A stretch of DNA of 64,000 nt, from contig NC_063448.1 of NCBI RefSeq assembly GCF_020379485.1, positions 13,167,726-13,231,725 of the forward strand, given 5' to 3'. How positions within the stretch are numbered: position 1 is the first letter of the stretch; each line of letters starts with the position of its first letter. Below are positions 10,962 through 22,195 of this stretch, one piece after another. The translations under genes were made by a program, and so were the position numbers. The notes below the pieces were generated by a model. That model was not told where the DNA came from and did not search any database. It saw only the letters and a list, made by a program, of their open reading frames with translations. The DNA comes from Brassica napus (taxonomy: Eukaryota; Streptophyta; Magnoliopsida; Brassicales; Brassicaceae).

Positions 10962-11655
10962 ATGTGTGTATACATATTTTCAGAATGTATTATTTATTTA
11001 TTTAAAATCTCTTCAAATACCATCGATGGTGATGTTATTTTACAAGAAGGATTTTTAACCAAAAATGAATGTCCACTTTCTGGTCAGCTAAGTGCGGGTG
11101 TGATCTTCAGTTTTTGGAAAAATGGACAGAAGGTGGACTGCACCGGAAACATTTAGGCCATGATCCAAGCTATTCAATGCGGTCACAACCTAATCTTTCC
11201 GTTTATATTATGGATCAATGGCTTCACAACTACCTTATGATACAAGTGAAGTCTATCTATACCTACCGAGTTTCAGGGCTTGGGGTTCGGCAAACCTTGT
11301 CGATAACAAAGATGACGCCTTAAAGACCCATTCGATTAACTTGTTAAACCAGAGGACAATCGGAGGTACTTTCTTTGACATATATTTCAATTTCTCTGCT
11401 GGTTCTTGATAAAGTTATATAATACCCTTGCCCCTGATAGGAGCAGGAACTTGACAGGTTTTTACCCTTCTCGGACGGATATCAACAAAGCTTTTATGAA
11501 AAAGGTTCCTCATTGACATTGTAATGGATTCTCCTGATGTTTTAAAGCATGAACTTCAGTGCACAACATCAGATTCATTCACTGGGTTCATCAAAGGTAT
11601 GGAATTCGACATCTATAAAGGAACTAAGCCTGTTGTATACCCAGAAAAGTAATAC
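10962..11655 (+). pseudogene. Unrecognised protein remnant, 3' part
   Basis: Several plus-strand frames look like exons of one decayed gene: LSGQLSAGVIFSFWKNGQKV near 11085, YDTSEVYLYLPSFRAWGSAN near 11230-11290, RFLPFSDGYQQSFYEKGSS near 11457-11505, and a final frame from 11522 reading MDSPDVLKHELQCTTSDSF and ending KPVVYPEK with TAA at 11650-11652. Stops and frame shifts separate them. I do not recognise the family. The last stop is 28 bases from the GUX stop codon on the other strand, so the two are convergent. Part of this region is duplicated at 8540-8725. Confidence 0.4.
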
Positions 11656-11679
11656 TATACGGTAAAGAAATAACAAAGC

Positions 11680-14127
11680 TTACAGTGAAGAAAGAGGAGT
11701 TTTAAGTGCTGGTGGCGGTGATAAAGAGTTAGTAGAATTGTCAGTCCAGTTCTTGTCACCCCAGTGCCAAAGCATACTCTCCCAGTAGCAGAAGTCTTCA
11801 TAACAAGTCTCTAGTCGCTTGTCTTTGATCTTAATCTTCCAATGTCCATCTGTGTAGTTTCCTTTCTCAGCTTGCATCCTGTCCCATTCCAGTTGCGCCT
11901 TCTGTTTCGATCTCAGCAGACAGAATTTCTGCAAGTTCTCAGGCATGGCGTCGTGCACTCTCCACCAGGTTTTGTGAGCTACATCGCTTGCAAACTCCTG
12001 CAGAATGTCGACATTCCAGTTGCAGTCATAGTCTCTGAAGCATAACCAAGGTTTGTTACCAAGGTAATGGAGGACGTAGAGAATAGGAGGGTCGGTTCCA
12101 AAGAGACGCGTCTTCATCTGCTTTATCTCAGGCTCATCACCTTCCCAGAAATGCTTCAGAAAGTTCATGTGTTTCGGGATCCGATGCCACCACGTGTAGA
12201 CTTCGTTAAGGTATCCTTGGTCTCCTCCATTGTACGACACGATCTCATTGATGTGATCCATAAGCAGCTGGAATGTGGAGTTTGATGGCTCAACCACCAT
12301 CACACCGGAGTTGAAGAGGGTGGCGTTGTTTCCGGTGGCAGATATCTCAGGCATCTCAAAGAGGAAGTCAATGTTCCTGAGGATAAGCATATCAGCATCA
12401 ATGAAGATGATCTTGTCGTACTCAGTCAATTGCCAAAGACGAAACTTGCTGTAGTTCCATTCGTTATATGCTTCTGCTTCAGCTTTCGGATTCCGTATCC
12501 TTTGAATAGAATAAATCTTCCATCCAGCCGCAGCCAGGCCACTTCTATGGTGCTCAGTTATCGAGTCATCAACAAGTATCACCAGGTCTCGCGTAGAGCC
12601 AGCCATGCGAATGCTCTGTGCTGCTGTTATGGCTCCACACACATAAAAATTAGCAGAGTGCAATATAGTGGCATATGCTTCTCTCTTTGCACTTGCTGAG
12701 TAGAAAGTATCTGCATGAAGAATAATGCCAGGTCAGGACCTTTTGTATCTCTGGCGATGTTAAACAAGCCAGGCCGAATGTTAAATGAACATTTTCAGAG
12801 TAATGCTTCCAGAAAAGGAATAGAAAACTGATACTGACCTTTAGCTTTAAGAGGAACTGTAAGTTCACAGGAACCAATAGGCAGCTGCACCTTTTGCCTC
12901 AGCTGGTGAAGGTTGGGCTTGAAGAGCCATAGGTTCCCTTGACGGGAAACAAGCTCCTTTCCAATAAAAAGATTAGGAATGGGAAAGCAATCAGTAATAA
13001 AAAGCACATGCACATCGTGAAGGCCTTTAGAGGATGCAGCCACCCGAGCTGCTGCAAGTTGCAAGTGCAGTCTAACAACATCCCTCGACCACTTTCCTGC
13101 TTTGTTGCACGGAAGCTTGACGACAACAAGATCAAGCCGAGGCTTGCCAGGAACTTGAATCCAAGGAAGGGAAGGGCAAGTGGGGACTTCGAACTGCTCC
13201 TCTTCATCGATCCATTCAGGGTATAAAGATTCCCAAGTTATGTTACTTTTCATATGTCCCAGGTGAAGTGCAACATGGTCACAGTCAGGTATCAGATCCT
13301 TCCACTGAGCAATCTCATCATCGTTAAGATTTATAAAGCCAACCCCTTGATACCCGCTCTTCCCAGTCAGCTTCTCCACAACGTCTGACATATGGTCCCA
13401 GTTTATCTCAGCTGAAGATACATAGCGAGGATCAAGAGCACTTGACTCCATCATCCATCTGTTGACGAAAGTAGAAATTAAGAAAGCCTCATCAATCAAC
13501 AGAAAACAAGCACAAGTGTGCAGGGAACAGGAGATACCTAGAGTTATTATTGGAGGGATGATCAGCGATGTGTACTGCTGGTGAACGGTAGAGAGTATAC
13601 ACGGTTCCGAGGACAATGAGAATCAACACAACTTTCAGCGTAGAGAATTTGCCAGTCCAGTTTCTATACTGAAAGGAGCCGTGTAATCCTCCCTTGTCGA
13701 GATCTTTAGCATCTCGATTTCTCAGCGATCTCCTCTTGCTCGTCTCATCGCTATCAACACGAAGCAAGTGTAGGGATGAGTAAGCAATTAATACTATAAT
13801 CGAAATTCAAGTCATAAAAAGTCAACTTGCTACGGATAACTCAAAATCACATCGAGCATAATAGTTAAGCAACATCAGATACAAGAGTCAGATCCCGATG
13901 ATCCAAGCGAAGAATGTTAACAGAAAGCGTGGACACAAATTGACAAAATGGACTAGTATAGTGATCCGATACCGTCAAATCCACCAACTACGGAAGCTTT
14001 AGCTAGCTAAACTAGTCAAGAGAATGATCGAAAGACGGAAGAAGAAGAAGAAGAAAGTGGCGGAGACTTACGTTTGACTTGATAGTCGGTGCCTCGGCTC
14101 AACGGGACTAGGGGAAGGAAGCCTCAT
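11680..14127 (-). CDS. GUX: GUX/PGSIP-type glucuronosyltransferase (GT8)
   Basis: Four exons on the minus strand, 14127-14072, 13750-13538, 13458-12839 and 12710-11680, all with GT-AG introns in matching phase, give a 639-residue protein starting MRLPSPSPVEPRHRL. The family transfers glucuronic acid from UDP-GlcA onto the xylan backbone in the Golgi. A short basic N-terminus, one membrane anchor (about residues 59-72, VVLILIVLGTVYTL) and a lumenal GT8 domain fit a type II Golgi enzyme. The domain shows KREAYATILHSANFYVCGA, STRDLVILVDDS, the metal-binding DxD in FIDADML (about 401-403), FNSGVMVVEP, NGGDQGYLNE and HYLGNKPWLC. Length and motifs match Arabidopsis GUX1-3; which of these is the orthologue is not decided. 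The gene appears intact. TTG at 13765-13767 is an intron codon, not the start. Confidence 0.93.
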
Positions 14128-14290
14128 ACTCTGGGATCGATCAATCGGAGCTAGTAGCTCCTGCAGCAGGATGAACGAATAGCTTCAGATACTCTTCTTC
14201 CCTGTATGATTCCCGAGAAAACTTCCCCCAGAAAATTAGAGAGCTAGAGAGAGAGTTTATAACCAAATCAAATAATTTCGTTTGTTAATG
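14128..14290 (-). promoter_or_regulatory. GUX 5' leader and proximal promoter
   Basis: Sequence upstream of the GUX start on the minus strand. It has CT/GA-rich stretches (GAGAGCTAGAGAGAGAG near 14240-14256), typical of plant core promoters and leaders. No clear TATA box was found. Confidence 0.35.
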
Positions 14291-14555
14291 TAATGCGCTG
14301 TGTTCTTTACAATTTGACGCTTCTTTTGTTTGTTTGCTTGGTTAGTTTAGTAAATAATACTACTAGTAGTAATAAAATAATCAAAATGTATCCAATTATA
14401 ATGGCAGAAATTTTGTGATCCACCTACCATTCATTCAATGTAGAGCAATGGTTGCAAACGTTTTCGTTTTGGAGAAGACTCGAAAGAGCAAAGTTTCTGC
14501 TTTGTGTTTCCATGTCCAGGAATGCATACTTTCATAACAATAATAAATGACTTAC

Positions 14556-15840
14556 TAGGCCTGTTCAAGATCCATCTAGCTGAAGATGCAAATCTATCTT
14601 CGTTTTGTGCATTATAATGCTACCTTCATCTTAAAAACTCATCCACCAAATGAAGGTGAGTTTTGATGGTGCATCTGGATGCAGATGCATCTATTTCAAT
14701 CCAAAATGATAAATGACAAAAATGACATTTTAAAATCAAAATATTATTTTCAAACCCTAAATTCTATTTTTTTGCATATACATTTTCCTGCTATAACCAA
14801 AAAATGCATTTTCTCGCAAAAACTGGAAAACACAATTTTCCGCCAAAACCGCAAGATGCATCTAGTTCAATTTCCATAAAAAACACATTTTTTCGTTCAA
14901 ACCAGTAAAACCGCACTTTTGACCAAAACCGAAAAATCGCATTTTCCTGTCAAAACAAAAAAAAAACGTATTTTCCCGCCAAAACCCAAAAAACGCATTT
15001 TCCCGCCAAACTCAAAAAAACATTTTCCAGCCAAAACCGCAAAAAGCATTTTCTCGCCAAAACCGGAAAACACAATTTCCTCGCCAAAACCGGAAAAACG
15101 CAATTTTTCCGCCAAAACCGAAAAATGCATTTTCCCGCCAAAACTGGAAAACACAATTTTCCCGCCAAAATTGGAAAACGGAATTTTCCCGCCAAAACCG
15201 GAAAACATAATTTTTTCGCCAAAACCGGAAAAACGTATTTTTCCGCCAAAACTAGAAAACACATTTTCTCGCCAAAATTGGAAAAAACGCATTTTCCCGC
15301 CAAAATTGGAAAAATGTATTTTCCCACCCAGGACCGGAAAAATGTATTTTATCGTCGAAACCGCAAAAATGTTTTTTCCGCCAAAATCGCAAAAAAACCT
15401 TTCCCGCCAAAATCGCGAAAAAAACTTTTCCCGCTAAAATCGTGAAAAAAAACTTTTCCCGCCAAAACCGCAAAACACATTTTTCTCGTCCAAACCGCAA
15501 AACATATTTTTCCGTCAAACCCATAAAAACGTAATTTTTCCACCAAAACAACAAAATGCACTTTTTCGCCAAAAACACATTTTTTCTCAAAAACCGCAAA
15601 AATATTTTCTGCCAAAACCGTAAAAATGCTGTTTTTCCGCCGAAACGTAAAAAATTATATTTTAATCATTTTATTAACAAGTCCACCTAGATGTAGATGG
15701 AAGTTAAAAAATGAAAAAGCAAACGAACATAGTTGCATTCAAGTAATTTATCTGGATGTATGGACGAAATGAAGAAACGAACAACACCCAGATGGAGCAT
15801 CTGGATGCATCTTCCAGATGCACAAACCAACGGGTCCCTA
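14556..15840. mobile_element. hAT-like non-autonomous element filled with a minisatellite
   Basis: The ends are inverted and related: TAGGCCTGTTCAAGATCCAT at the left and, read from the right, TAGGGACCCGTTGGTTTGTG; both lead into CATCT, G-rich and GAAGATGCA blocks. TAGG ends are typical of hAT. No 8-bp target duplication is visible (flanks TGACTTAC and ATCAACTA), so the boundary is tentative. Inside the ends, GATGCATCTGGATG-type motifs flank a tandem array (14786-15655). No transposase is present. Confidence 0.55.
14786..15655. repeat. Minisatellite array, 26-27 bp unit, about 33 copies
   Basis: Degenerate tandem units with the core CGCCAAAACCGGAAAA followed by an A/C and TTTT-rich part (for example ACACAATTTTCC). 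Copies differ by substitutions and 1-2 bp length changes. The array lacks stop codons over long stretches on both strands, creating chance ORFs up to 172 codons (14919-15437 plus; 14897-15292 minus). Confidence 0.9.
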
Positions 15841-16620
15841 ATCAACTATAAATCATTACATGATGGAGCACTGTTACAAGTCTTGTATTGTTTCTTGTTT
15901 AAAATAAAAAAGTTTAGACTAACATTTTATTCTAAATTTATTTTTCCAACTATAGAAGGTAACATTTTATTGTGTCGGACCTCAGTCTTCCGTGTCTGAT
16001 TAATTTCTAATAACGTTACCCTTTAGACCTAAACTAAATCTCGTCCGCACGGGTATTTGCTTTTGTAAATGTTTAAAATTAAATACATACATTATTGTAC
16101 TAATTAAATTAGAAAAGACTAATTAATTAAATATAACTGAGTTATTTTTATTATTCTAAAAATTTAAACGATTTTGATTAATTTAATTTTCAATAAACTA
16201 ATAAATTAATCTGATAATTTAATCTATTTTATAGTTTTTATGGATTGCAAAATTAAATTTTTGATTTTGATTTAAATTAAATGAAGGGTTGCATATCTTC
16301 TAAATTTATTAGGTAGCTAAATATTAGGCAATTTCGTAATAATTTTTATGGAAATTGTTATTTATAAGTTCAATGGCATTGGATAGTAATTATGGAGGAA
16401 AACTTAGAGTTAAAATTTATTTGTACACCAGTTTTAATAGTTTAGATTTTCCTCTTGGGAAAAAAAAAAAAAAAAGCTAAGTGTTATGATTTCATAACCA
16501 AAATAAGTTATGGATCTGATATCACAGAGTCACCATAAGAATAAATTGAAATACAGTAGTGTGAATTAACATGATAGGTGATGAATGTGGTAGAGAAGAT
16601 GACTACTAATCTTTACACTT
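15841..16620. other. Gene-free AT-rich sequence
   Basis: No gene or clear element was recognised. There is a poly-A run near 16458-16475. The last part is probably the 3' flank of the minus-strand gene that ends at 16637. Confidence 0.5.
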
Positions 16621-16636
16621 CTTGCGTGGATGCTAT

Positions 16637-17142
16637 TTATTGTTCAGAAGAAGATGGTTCTTCGTCTTCAACAACAGGTTTGCCTCTCTCTCTAAGTTTA
16701 GCCATGGATGCCTTCATTGCTTCTTTACGCTTCTTGCTCGCCAGTACCTTCGCCTGAACTCCACTCACTGTCGGATCATTCTTCTCCTTAGGTGGTGGTG
16801 GAGGTGGCCTTCTTGCTGCTGCCATTGCCTCCTCTTTACCGTTCAGAGCGTTCCAACTCCATAGCGCACCACATAACCCAACCACAATCGCCCTGCATAG
16901 ACATTTCATGTAATAACATTAATTTCACACTCTATTATCAAATATAAACTATTACAGTTCATAAAAATAACCACTTTATCTAATTGGTTTTAATATAAAA
17001 TGACAAACATAGACAATTACCTGCGGTTAATTTGTGGAACTTGAAGGATGATGTGGGGAGTCTGCGACGGTGATCGCGGTGATGGAGAGGAGAGGCTGCC
17101 GGTGTGAGCAGCCGGTAAAAGAGGAGAGAGTGATTGTGTCAT
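16637..17142 (-). CDS. Small probable plastid-targeted membrane protein
   Basis: Two exons on the minus strand (17142-17021 and 16892-16637) with GT-AG splice sites give 125 residues. The N-terminus MTQSLSPLLPAAHTGSLSSP is rich in Ser, Thr and Pro without acidic residues, like a chloroplast transit peptide. A hydrophobic stretch follows (AIVVGLCGALWSWNAL, about 42-57), then ARRPPPPPPKEK and a charged helical tail with SKKRKEAMKASMAKLRE. It may be the orthologue of the small Arabidopsis protein annotated as a homologue of Synechocystis Ycf37 (photosystem I assembly); this is from memory and uncertain. An upstream Met in the same frame would hide the transit peptide, so the Met at 17142 was chosen. 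Confidence 0.75.
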
Positions 17143-17658
17143 AGCTATTTCAAGAATGGTAAAAGCAAGTGATGTAACACAAAATTGGTAGGCACTAATA
17201 AAAGATAGAGTGAGATAGTGTTGTTGCATTTGCAATTTATAACTGCCTCCTCATTGGTTGGATATGGATAAGACATCAAAATTAGATTTTTGTTTGTCTA
17301 CCAAGAGAAATAAGACTTTCAGGAATCAAAACGCTGCGTTTTCCTCAAATGTGGCGTTCAAGTGCAGTTTCTCTTCTTTTGACAAATTTAAATATTTGAA
17401 ACTTGACAAGTATGATTAAAAAAGGGCATTACAATAATAAGCTCCTTCAGCTGGATCCAGTCCAGACTATTTCAAATGCATACAAAAAGAAGTAAAATTC
17501 AAAACAAAAGTACTGTATTAGACTTTTTGATCTAGTTGATCATCACAAACCTGAAGTTAAAAAAAAAACAGAGTTATCTCAAACAAATACAGAACCTATC
17601 TGTACTGTGCACACAAACACATCTTCAAAAAAAAAAAAAAAAAACATAAATTGAATCC

Positions 17659-18633
17659 TTACAGAAAGATGAAGCAATCCAAATCAATCAACGGGTTGCC
17701 GATCTCTTCAAGCATTGGAACAACCGGTTCCTTGTCGCTTTCAACTACTTCTCTGATAGTGGTTGTGTTGATCTTAGAACTTATACGATGAATCCGAGCC
17801 TCTGATCTGTTGTTCTTAGGAAAAGTCTTGTAACGAGAAAGATCTAAGCTATCTTTCCTTAAACTAGTAGAAAGTGAAGTTACCTTAAAGTCTCCCTCCC
17901 TCACACCAAATCTCCTGCTAGGAGATGGCGATTTCAAGAAACTACCTTCAAATCTCCTGCTTGGAGATGGTGACTTCAAGAACTTCCCCTTGGTTAAAGA
18001 AGAACTTGATGAAGACATGATAACACTTTCTTGATCTTTACGAAAGCTCTTTTGTCGCGTCAACGCACGGTGGTTAGGAGATGGCTCTCGGGTTCTCTTA
18101 GAACCATATGTTCCTCTTTCCGGGGTTGCATTAGCTCTGTTTGGTGTTGTTGAATACCGGTTTGGCTTAACCGGGGAATTACACCGGTTAGGATGCCCGT
18201 TTTTCAGAGAAAGAGAAGATTCTCGTAGGGAACTGATCCGAGCAACGTGTGAATTCTCTTGGTAGCAAGCACGCAAGAAGTCGTTAGAGAAAGATCTTTC
18301 CTTTGACACAGAGATTGAAGAGGCCGTCGAAAGTGACGAGCTTGATGAGGTCAGAGAAGAGTTGCTTGTGGTGGAAGGCTGGACGTTTGGAGAGAGAGAT
18401 GACAGCTTTACATGAGGAGAAGGAGGAGGAAGTTTATCCGAGATGTGGATAAACTTATCCGGGACAGGGATGTGGTTAAACCGGTTCTTGTCCGGAACAA
18501 GAAGCGGAGAAACTCGACTTGGGCAACGAGACATGGACAGCTTCTCTGGAGCGTAACAGTACTTCTCTTGAGGCTCTTCTACTTGCTTGAAATCTTCTGT
18601 TTTAGGAGAGAATTTGCTGATGCAACAACCCAT
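17659..18633 (-). CDS. MGCC-type lipid-anchored serine-rich protein of unknown function
   Basis: A single-exon, intact ORF of 324 residues. MGCCISKF at the start is a strong N-myristoylation signal with adjacent cysteines for palmitoylation, so plasma-membrane attachment is likely. The rest is low-complexity and probably disordered: a Ser-rich tract (residues about 88-110), basic SP-motif repeats including two copies of FLKSPSPSRRF near residues 215-240, and a hydrophobic C-terminus IDLDCFIFL. Plants have several uncharacterised proteins of this MGCCxSK type; no enzymatic domain is seen. A TATA-like TATAAATATACA lies upstream on the minus strand near 18735. Coding status is supported by the absence of stops and a codon composition more GC-rich than the flanks. 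Confidence 0.85.
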   Translation of the reverse strand: MGCCISKFSPKTEDFKQVEEPQEKYCYAPEKLSMSRCPSRVSPLLVPDKNRFNHIPVPDKFIHISDKLPPPSPHVKLSSLSPNVQPSTTSNSSLTSSSSSLSTASSISVSKERSFSNDFLRACYQENSHVARISSLRESSLSLKNGHPNRCNSPVKPNRYSTTPNRANATPERGTYGSKRTREPSPNHRALTRQKSFRKDQESVIMSSSSSSLTKGKFLKSPSPSRRFEGSFLKSPSPSRRFGVREGDFKVTSLSTSLRKDSLDLSRYKTFPKNNRSEARIHRISSKINTTTIREVVESDKEPVVPMLEEIGNPLIDLDCFIFL

Positions 18634-20275
18634 TTCTTGGTGTGAGTTTGAATTTTCAAAATATCTGCAGGAGAAAGGAGAAAAATATAATGTATTGGTT
18701 TAAACAAAGAGATGGGAGATGTATATTATTGTGTATATTTATAATGTGTCTTTTGTAGACTTTTTAGTGAAGCATGTCGTAAAAGGGATTTAAGGAAGGA
18801 AAAAAGTGGAAGAGAGAAAAAGTGAGGTAAGTTTCGAATTTTAGTTGGCGGGTGTTTCGAGTATGTTAAATGTAGTAATAATCCCGGTAAAAAGTGGATT
18901 AGTTTCGGAGGCCCAGGCCCATTATGGAGCCGTTAGTGTTAACTTCAGGCATGGGTATAATGTGAGATATCAATTATACTTTTTTTTTTATCAAAAGATA
19001 TCTATCTATCACTACTATATAAAATGGACTATTTTAAGAGCTTCTAAAAGGTGCTACATGGGCAGAAATATTTTCCACCAATCATTTTGCCATGTCACTA
19101 CGGGCTGGATCTCAAACCAATTTGAAGTTCCGGCCCAACCTTACCCCATTCCGGCCCAACCTTAATTCTCCTACTACCTCCTTCCCGTAACCCTAATCCT
19201 CCACTCTACCAAAAGGCCATCACTTTCCCAAGAAGAATGTATCGATTGTAAGACATGGAAGCGGCTCCGACTCCCTCAGTTTTTCACCCTATATAAACTC
19301 CTACTCATATTCTCTGCTCAACACAAAATCACATAAACCCATAAAAGCACATCCGGCGCTGGCTATCAAAGCAGCCAATCTCTTCATCTTCTTCTTTACT
19401 TTCTCTTCAAAGATATTTTCTGGTATGAGATAGTTGATATCATGTTTAATCCACGGACTGGAGGGATCAGATCGGAGTGAGTAGAATCAGAAATATGCAT
19501 GCGTCTACGGCGTTAGTGTCTCAAGCTGGAGTTGGCTCTTCTTCTGTCATCTTGAGTGAGTCGATGTCTCGGTCGCTTCTACTGTAGCGACGGCGATCAT
19601 TTCGATGGCGATTAGAGTCTGAAAAAACCGATGACATGTCTGAGGATGACAAAAAGGAAGTAGACGGTAAAGCGGCCATTGTTTCAGAGGACACTTAGAC
19701 CGTGAGGGTTTTTGCTCAAATATTGTCTCTGATACAATATCTAACTTTTTCAGGTTTGTGTAGGAATATTACATACATACCGATGGATCTTCAGTCAAAT
19801 AATGTCTTAAAAGCAGCTACTCAAATAAGTCTCTGAGGTAAGCATTGTTTTATTTGCTAGAAGAAGAGTTGTCACAATGTTGTGTCCTACACACTGAAAC
19901 TTTAGAGTGTGTCTACTATGTTCTTTTACATTGCTTGGACTTAATAGTCTCATGTGTACAATCAATTCAATCGGTAATGAAGGGTGTATGTATTAACCAA
20001 AAAAGCTGTACTTGAACAGAACTGGAAGTAAGTTAAGACTTAAGAATGTACTGTTTATTAATTGTCATGCACCCTCTTTATTTTTTGCAGTCTCTGAGAA
20101 CAGAAGAAACTTAAAGCGGAGCCAGGCTATTGAAGCACATCCTGCTTCATTTTCTCAGTCTAAGGTAAAGTATGTCGTTCTTTTGTGAATTCATTTCAAG
20201 TCTAATATTTAATTGCAGTATGAAAAAAACAATATTAATGATATGTACCTAGGAATGTGAATCCTTCTATTCTTA

Positions 20276-22195
20276 TCCTCTATATAATAAAGCACAAGTC
20301 AGGTGACCAATCAGAAGTTGACATGTCAGATTAAAATAATAAAACAGAAAAAAATAAATGAAAAGCAAAAAAATATATGTTGCATATTATGTGTCAATTC
20401 ATGACCAAAATCAAAAATATATTTTCACTCCACTTCACCAACGGTTTCTTTTCCAGTTTCCACTTCTCCACGATCCAACAATCCTCCGATAACTAACTTT
20501 TACACCATCATTTTATATTCTCTTTCTCTGATGTTGCTTTAAAAAGATATTCTCTGATTCAGTGATATGTGTGGGCATGCAACGCTTCGTCTGGGAGATA
20601 AATTATTAGTTCTTTTTTTTTTGTTCTAGCTTAATCTCTTTGGATCTCACTCTTTTTTCTACTTTTATTATGGCTTTTTCTACTCCTTCAAAGCCTCACA
20701 CTCGCTGACATGCAAAGTTTGTTTTCCAGGAAAACTTAAGATTGTTTTTCTTTTCAAACCCAAAAATCTGCAACCAAAGGGAAAAAGAAATATATCAAAG
20801 TAAAGAAAAAAATATTTCTTTCTTTTATGTATTATGTTAGTCTTCATTAACTTCTTTTTATGTTTAGCATTTGCATACTTTAAAAGTTGTTTTCCATTAC
20901 TACAAATTAACTGATGTAGATGTCAAAAGATATAGAAAGAGGAAATATATCTCTACTTAAAAATGCTACCAACAAATATAGAATAACAGGTGTACAAGTC
21001 TATTTTCTACTCCTTCAAAGCCTCACACTCGCTGACATGCAAAGTTTTTTTTCCAGGAAAACTTAAGATTGCTTTTCTTTTCAAACCCAAAAATCTGCAA
21101 CCAAAGTGAAAAAAAAAAATATCGAAGTAAAGAAAAAAGAGGTAATGTATATCGAATTATCTCTTTCTCTTATGTACTATGTTAGTCTTCAATAACCTCT
21201 TTTTATGTTTAGCATTTGCATACTTTAAAAGTTGTTTTCCATTACTAAAAATTAACTGATGTAGATGTCAAAAGATATAGAAAGAGGAAATATATCTCTA
21301 CTTAAAAATGCTACCAACAAATATAGAATAACAGGTGTACAAGTCTATTTTACTAACATTTATTATTAAACATATCCTATTTGCATGGTTGCTTCCAGAT
21401 TTATATTTATCTATTTTTTCTGGTAAAAATAAAACAAGTCATTATGTTGAAAGGCTGCTTGACTAGCATGTATATCTTTTTGGTTTATTTAGCAAATGGT
21501 CTAAATCAACATATTTTTAAATTGATATAAAAGTAGAAAAAACTAAAAAAAAATTCTATTTATATGAGGATATAATATTTTCAAATGGAAATTTCATGAC
21601 TGCTATTTTACACTCAGTCTGTGCTAATAAAATTGAAATTTTGCTAAATAGTCGCAGTCCGAGTGGAAGAAATTCTCAGGATTGGAGTGAAAATGAATTT
21701 CAACAATACGATTTAGTGTAGAAGGATTGTGTTTTAAGAAAGTGAATAGATCAATTCTCTGGTGGAGGTGAAAGCTTATTTCTTCTTTTTTGGTTAAAAT
21801 TGAACATCGAGTTATTTAATTTAAACACATTGATCACAAAAGTGTAATTAATATCTAATTCCTTATTTAGTCATGTTTTACAATACATGATATAGTTTAT
21901 GTATATTTAAGCATAATTATCACGGAACTGTCATAACCAGAGCTACAAAAACCTGGCAACCAATATAATTAAAATATTAAAAAAAACAAATAAAGCAGAC
22001 AAAATGCTATTAGTAAATTAGTCAGTCCAAAAAGAAGAGAACTGACAGAACTCAAGTATATATGTTATCTACAACTTTGAAATAAATTTGGGTATTAGCA
22101 TCAATTCATCAATAAATTTTGCTACAAACCATACTATTTTAACATAACAAAGTAATCATCTTCTTTTCCCGTACGCAGTACGGGTATCACACTAG
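20276..22195 (+). mobile_element. Nested non-autonomous Helitron, 1.92 kb
   Basis: Starts A|TCCTCTATATAATAAAGCAC and ends in CTAG|T at 22195 after the perfect hairpin CCCGTAC-GCA-GTACGGG (22168-22184) and TATCACA, a classic Brassicaceae Helitron 3' end. Insertion between A and T is as expected for Helitrons. It carries no replicase and contains a tandem duplication. Confidence 0.82.
20678..21345. repeat. Tandem duplication of about 320-340 bp in the nested Helitron
   Basis: Units at 20678-20996 and 21000-21345 share CTACTCCTTCAAAGCCTCAC at their start and AACAGGTGTACAAGTCTATT at their end. They are near-identical except for a small insertion (AGAGGTAATGTATATCG) and substitutions in the second unit. 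The duplication is younger than most of the surrounding decay. Confidence 0.85.

Noticed and set aside
12795..13616. A separate gene starting at the long ORF in the GUX region
   Set aside because: It is GUX exon 3 with read-through into both introns; splice sites and phase join it to the neighbouring exons.
13492..13767. GUX start near 13767
   Set aside because: That codon is TTG and lies in an intron; a proper ATG exon with a GTAAGT donor is at 14127-14072.
14919..15437. 172-codon ORF with FPPKPEN repeats as a proline-rich protein
   Set aside because: Similar long ORFs exist in other frames and on the other strand of the same array, there is no leader or promoter, and the array lies inside transposon ends.
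14786..15655. CRISPR-like array
   Set aside because: Units are contiguous, degenerate and variable in length, with no constant repeat and unique spacers; this is a minisatellite in a plant genome.
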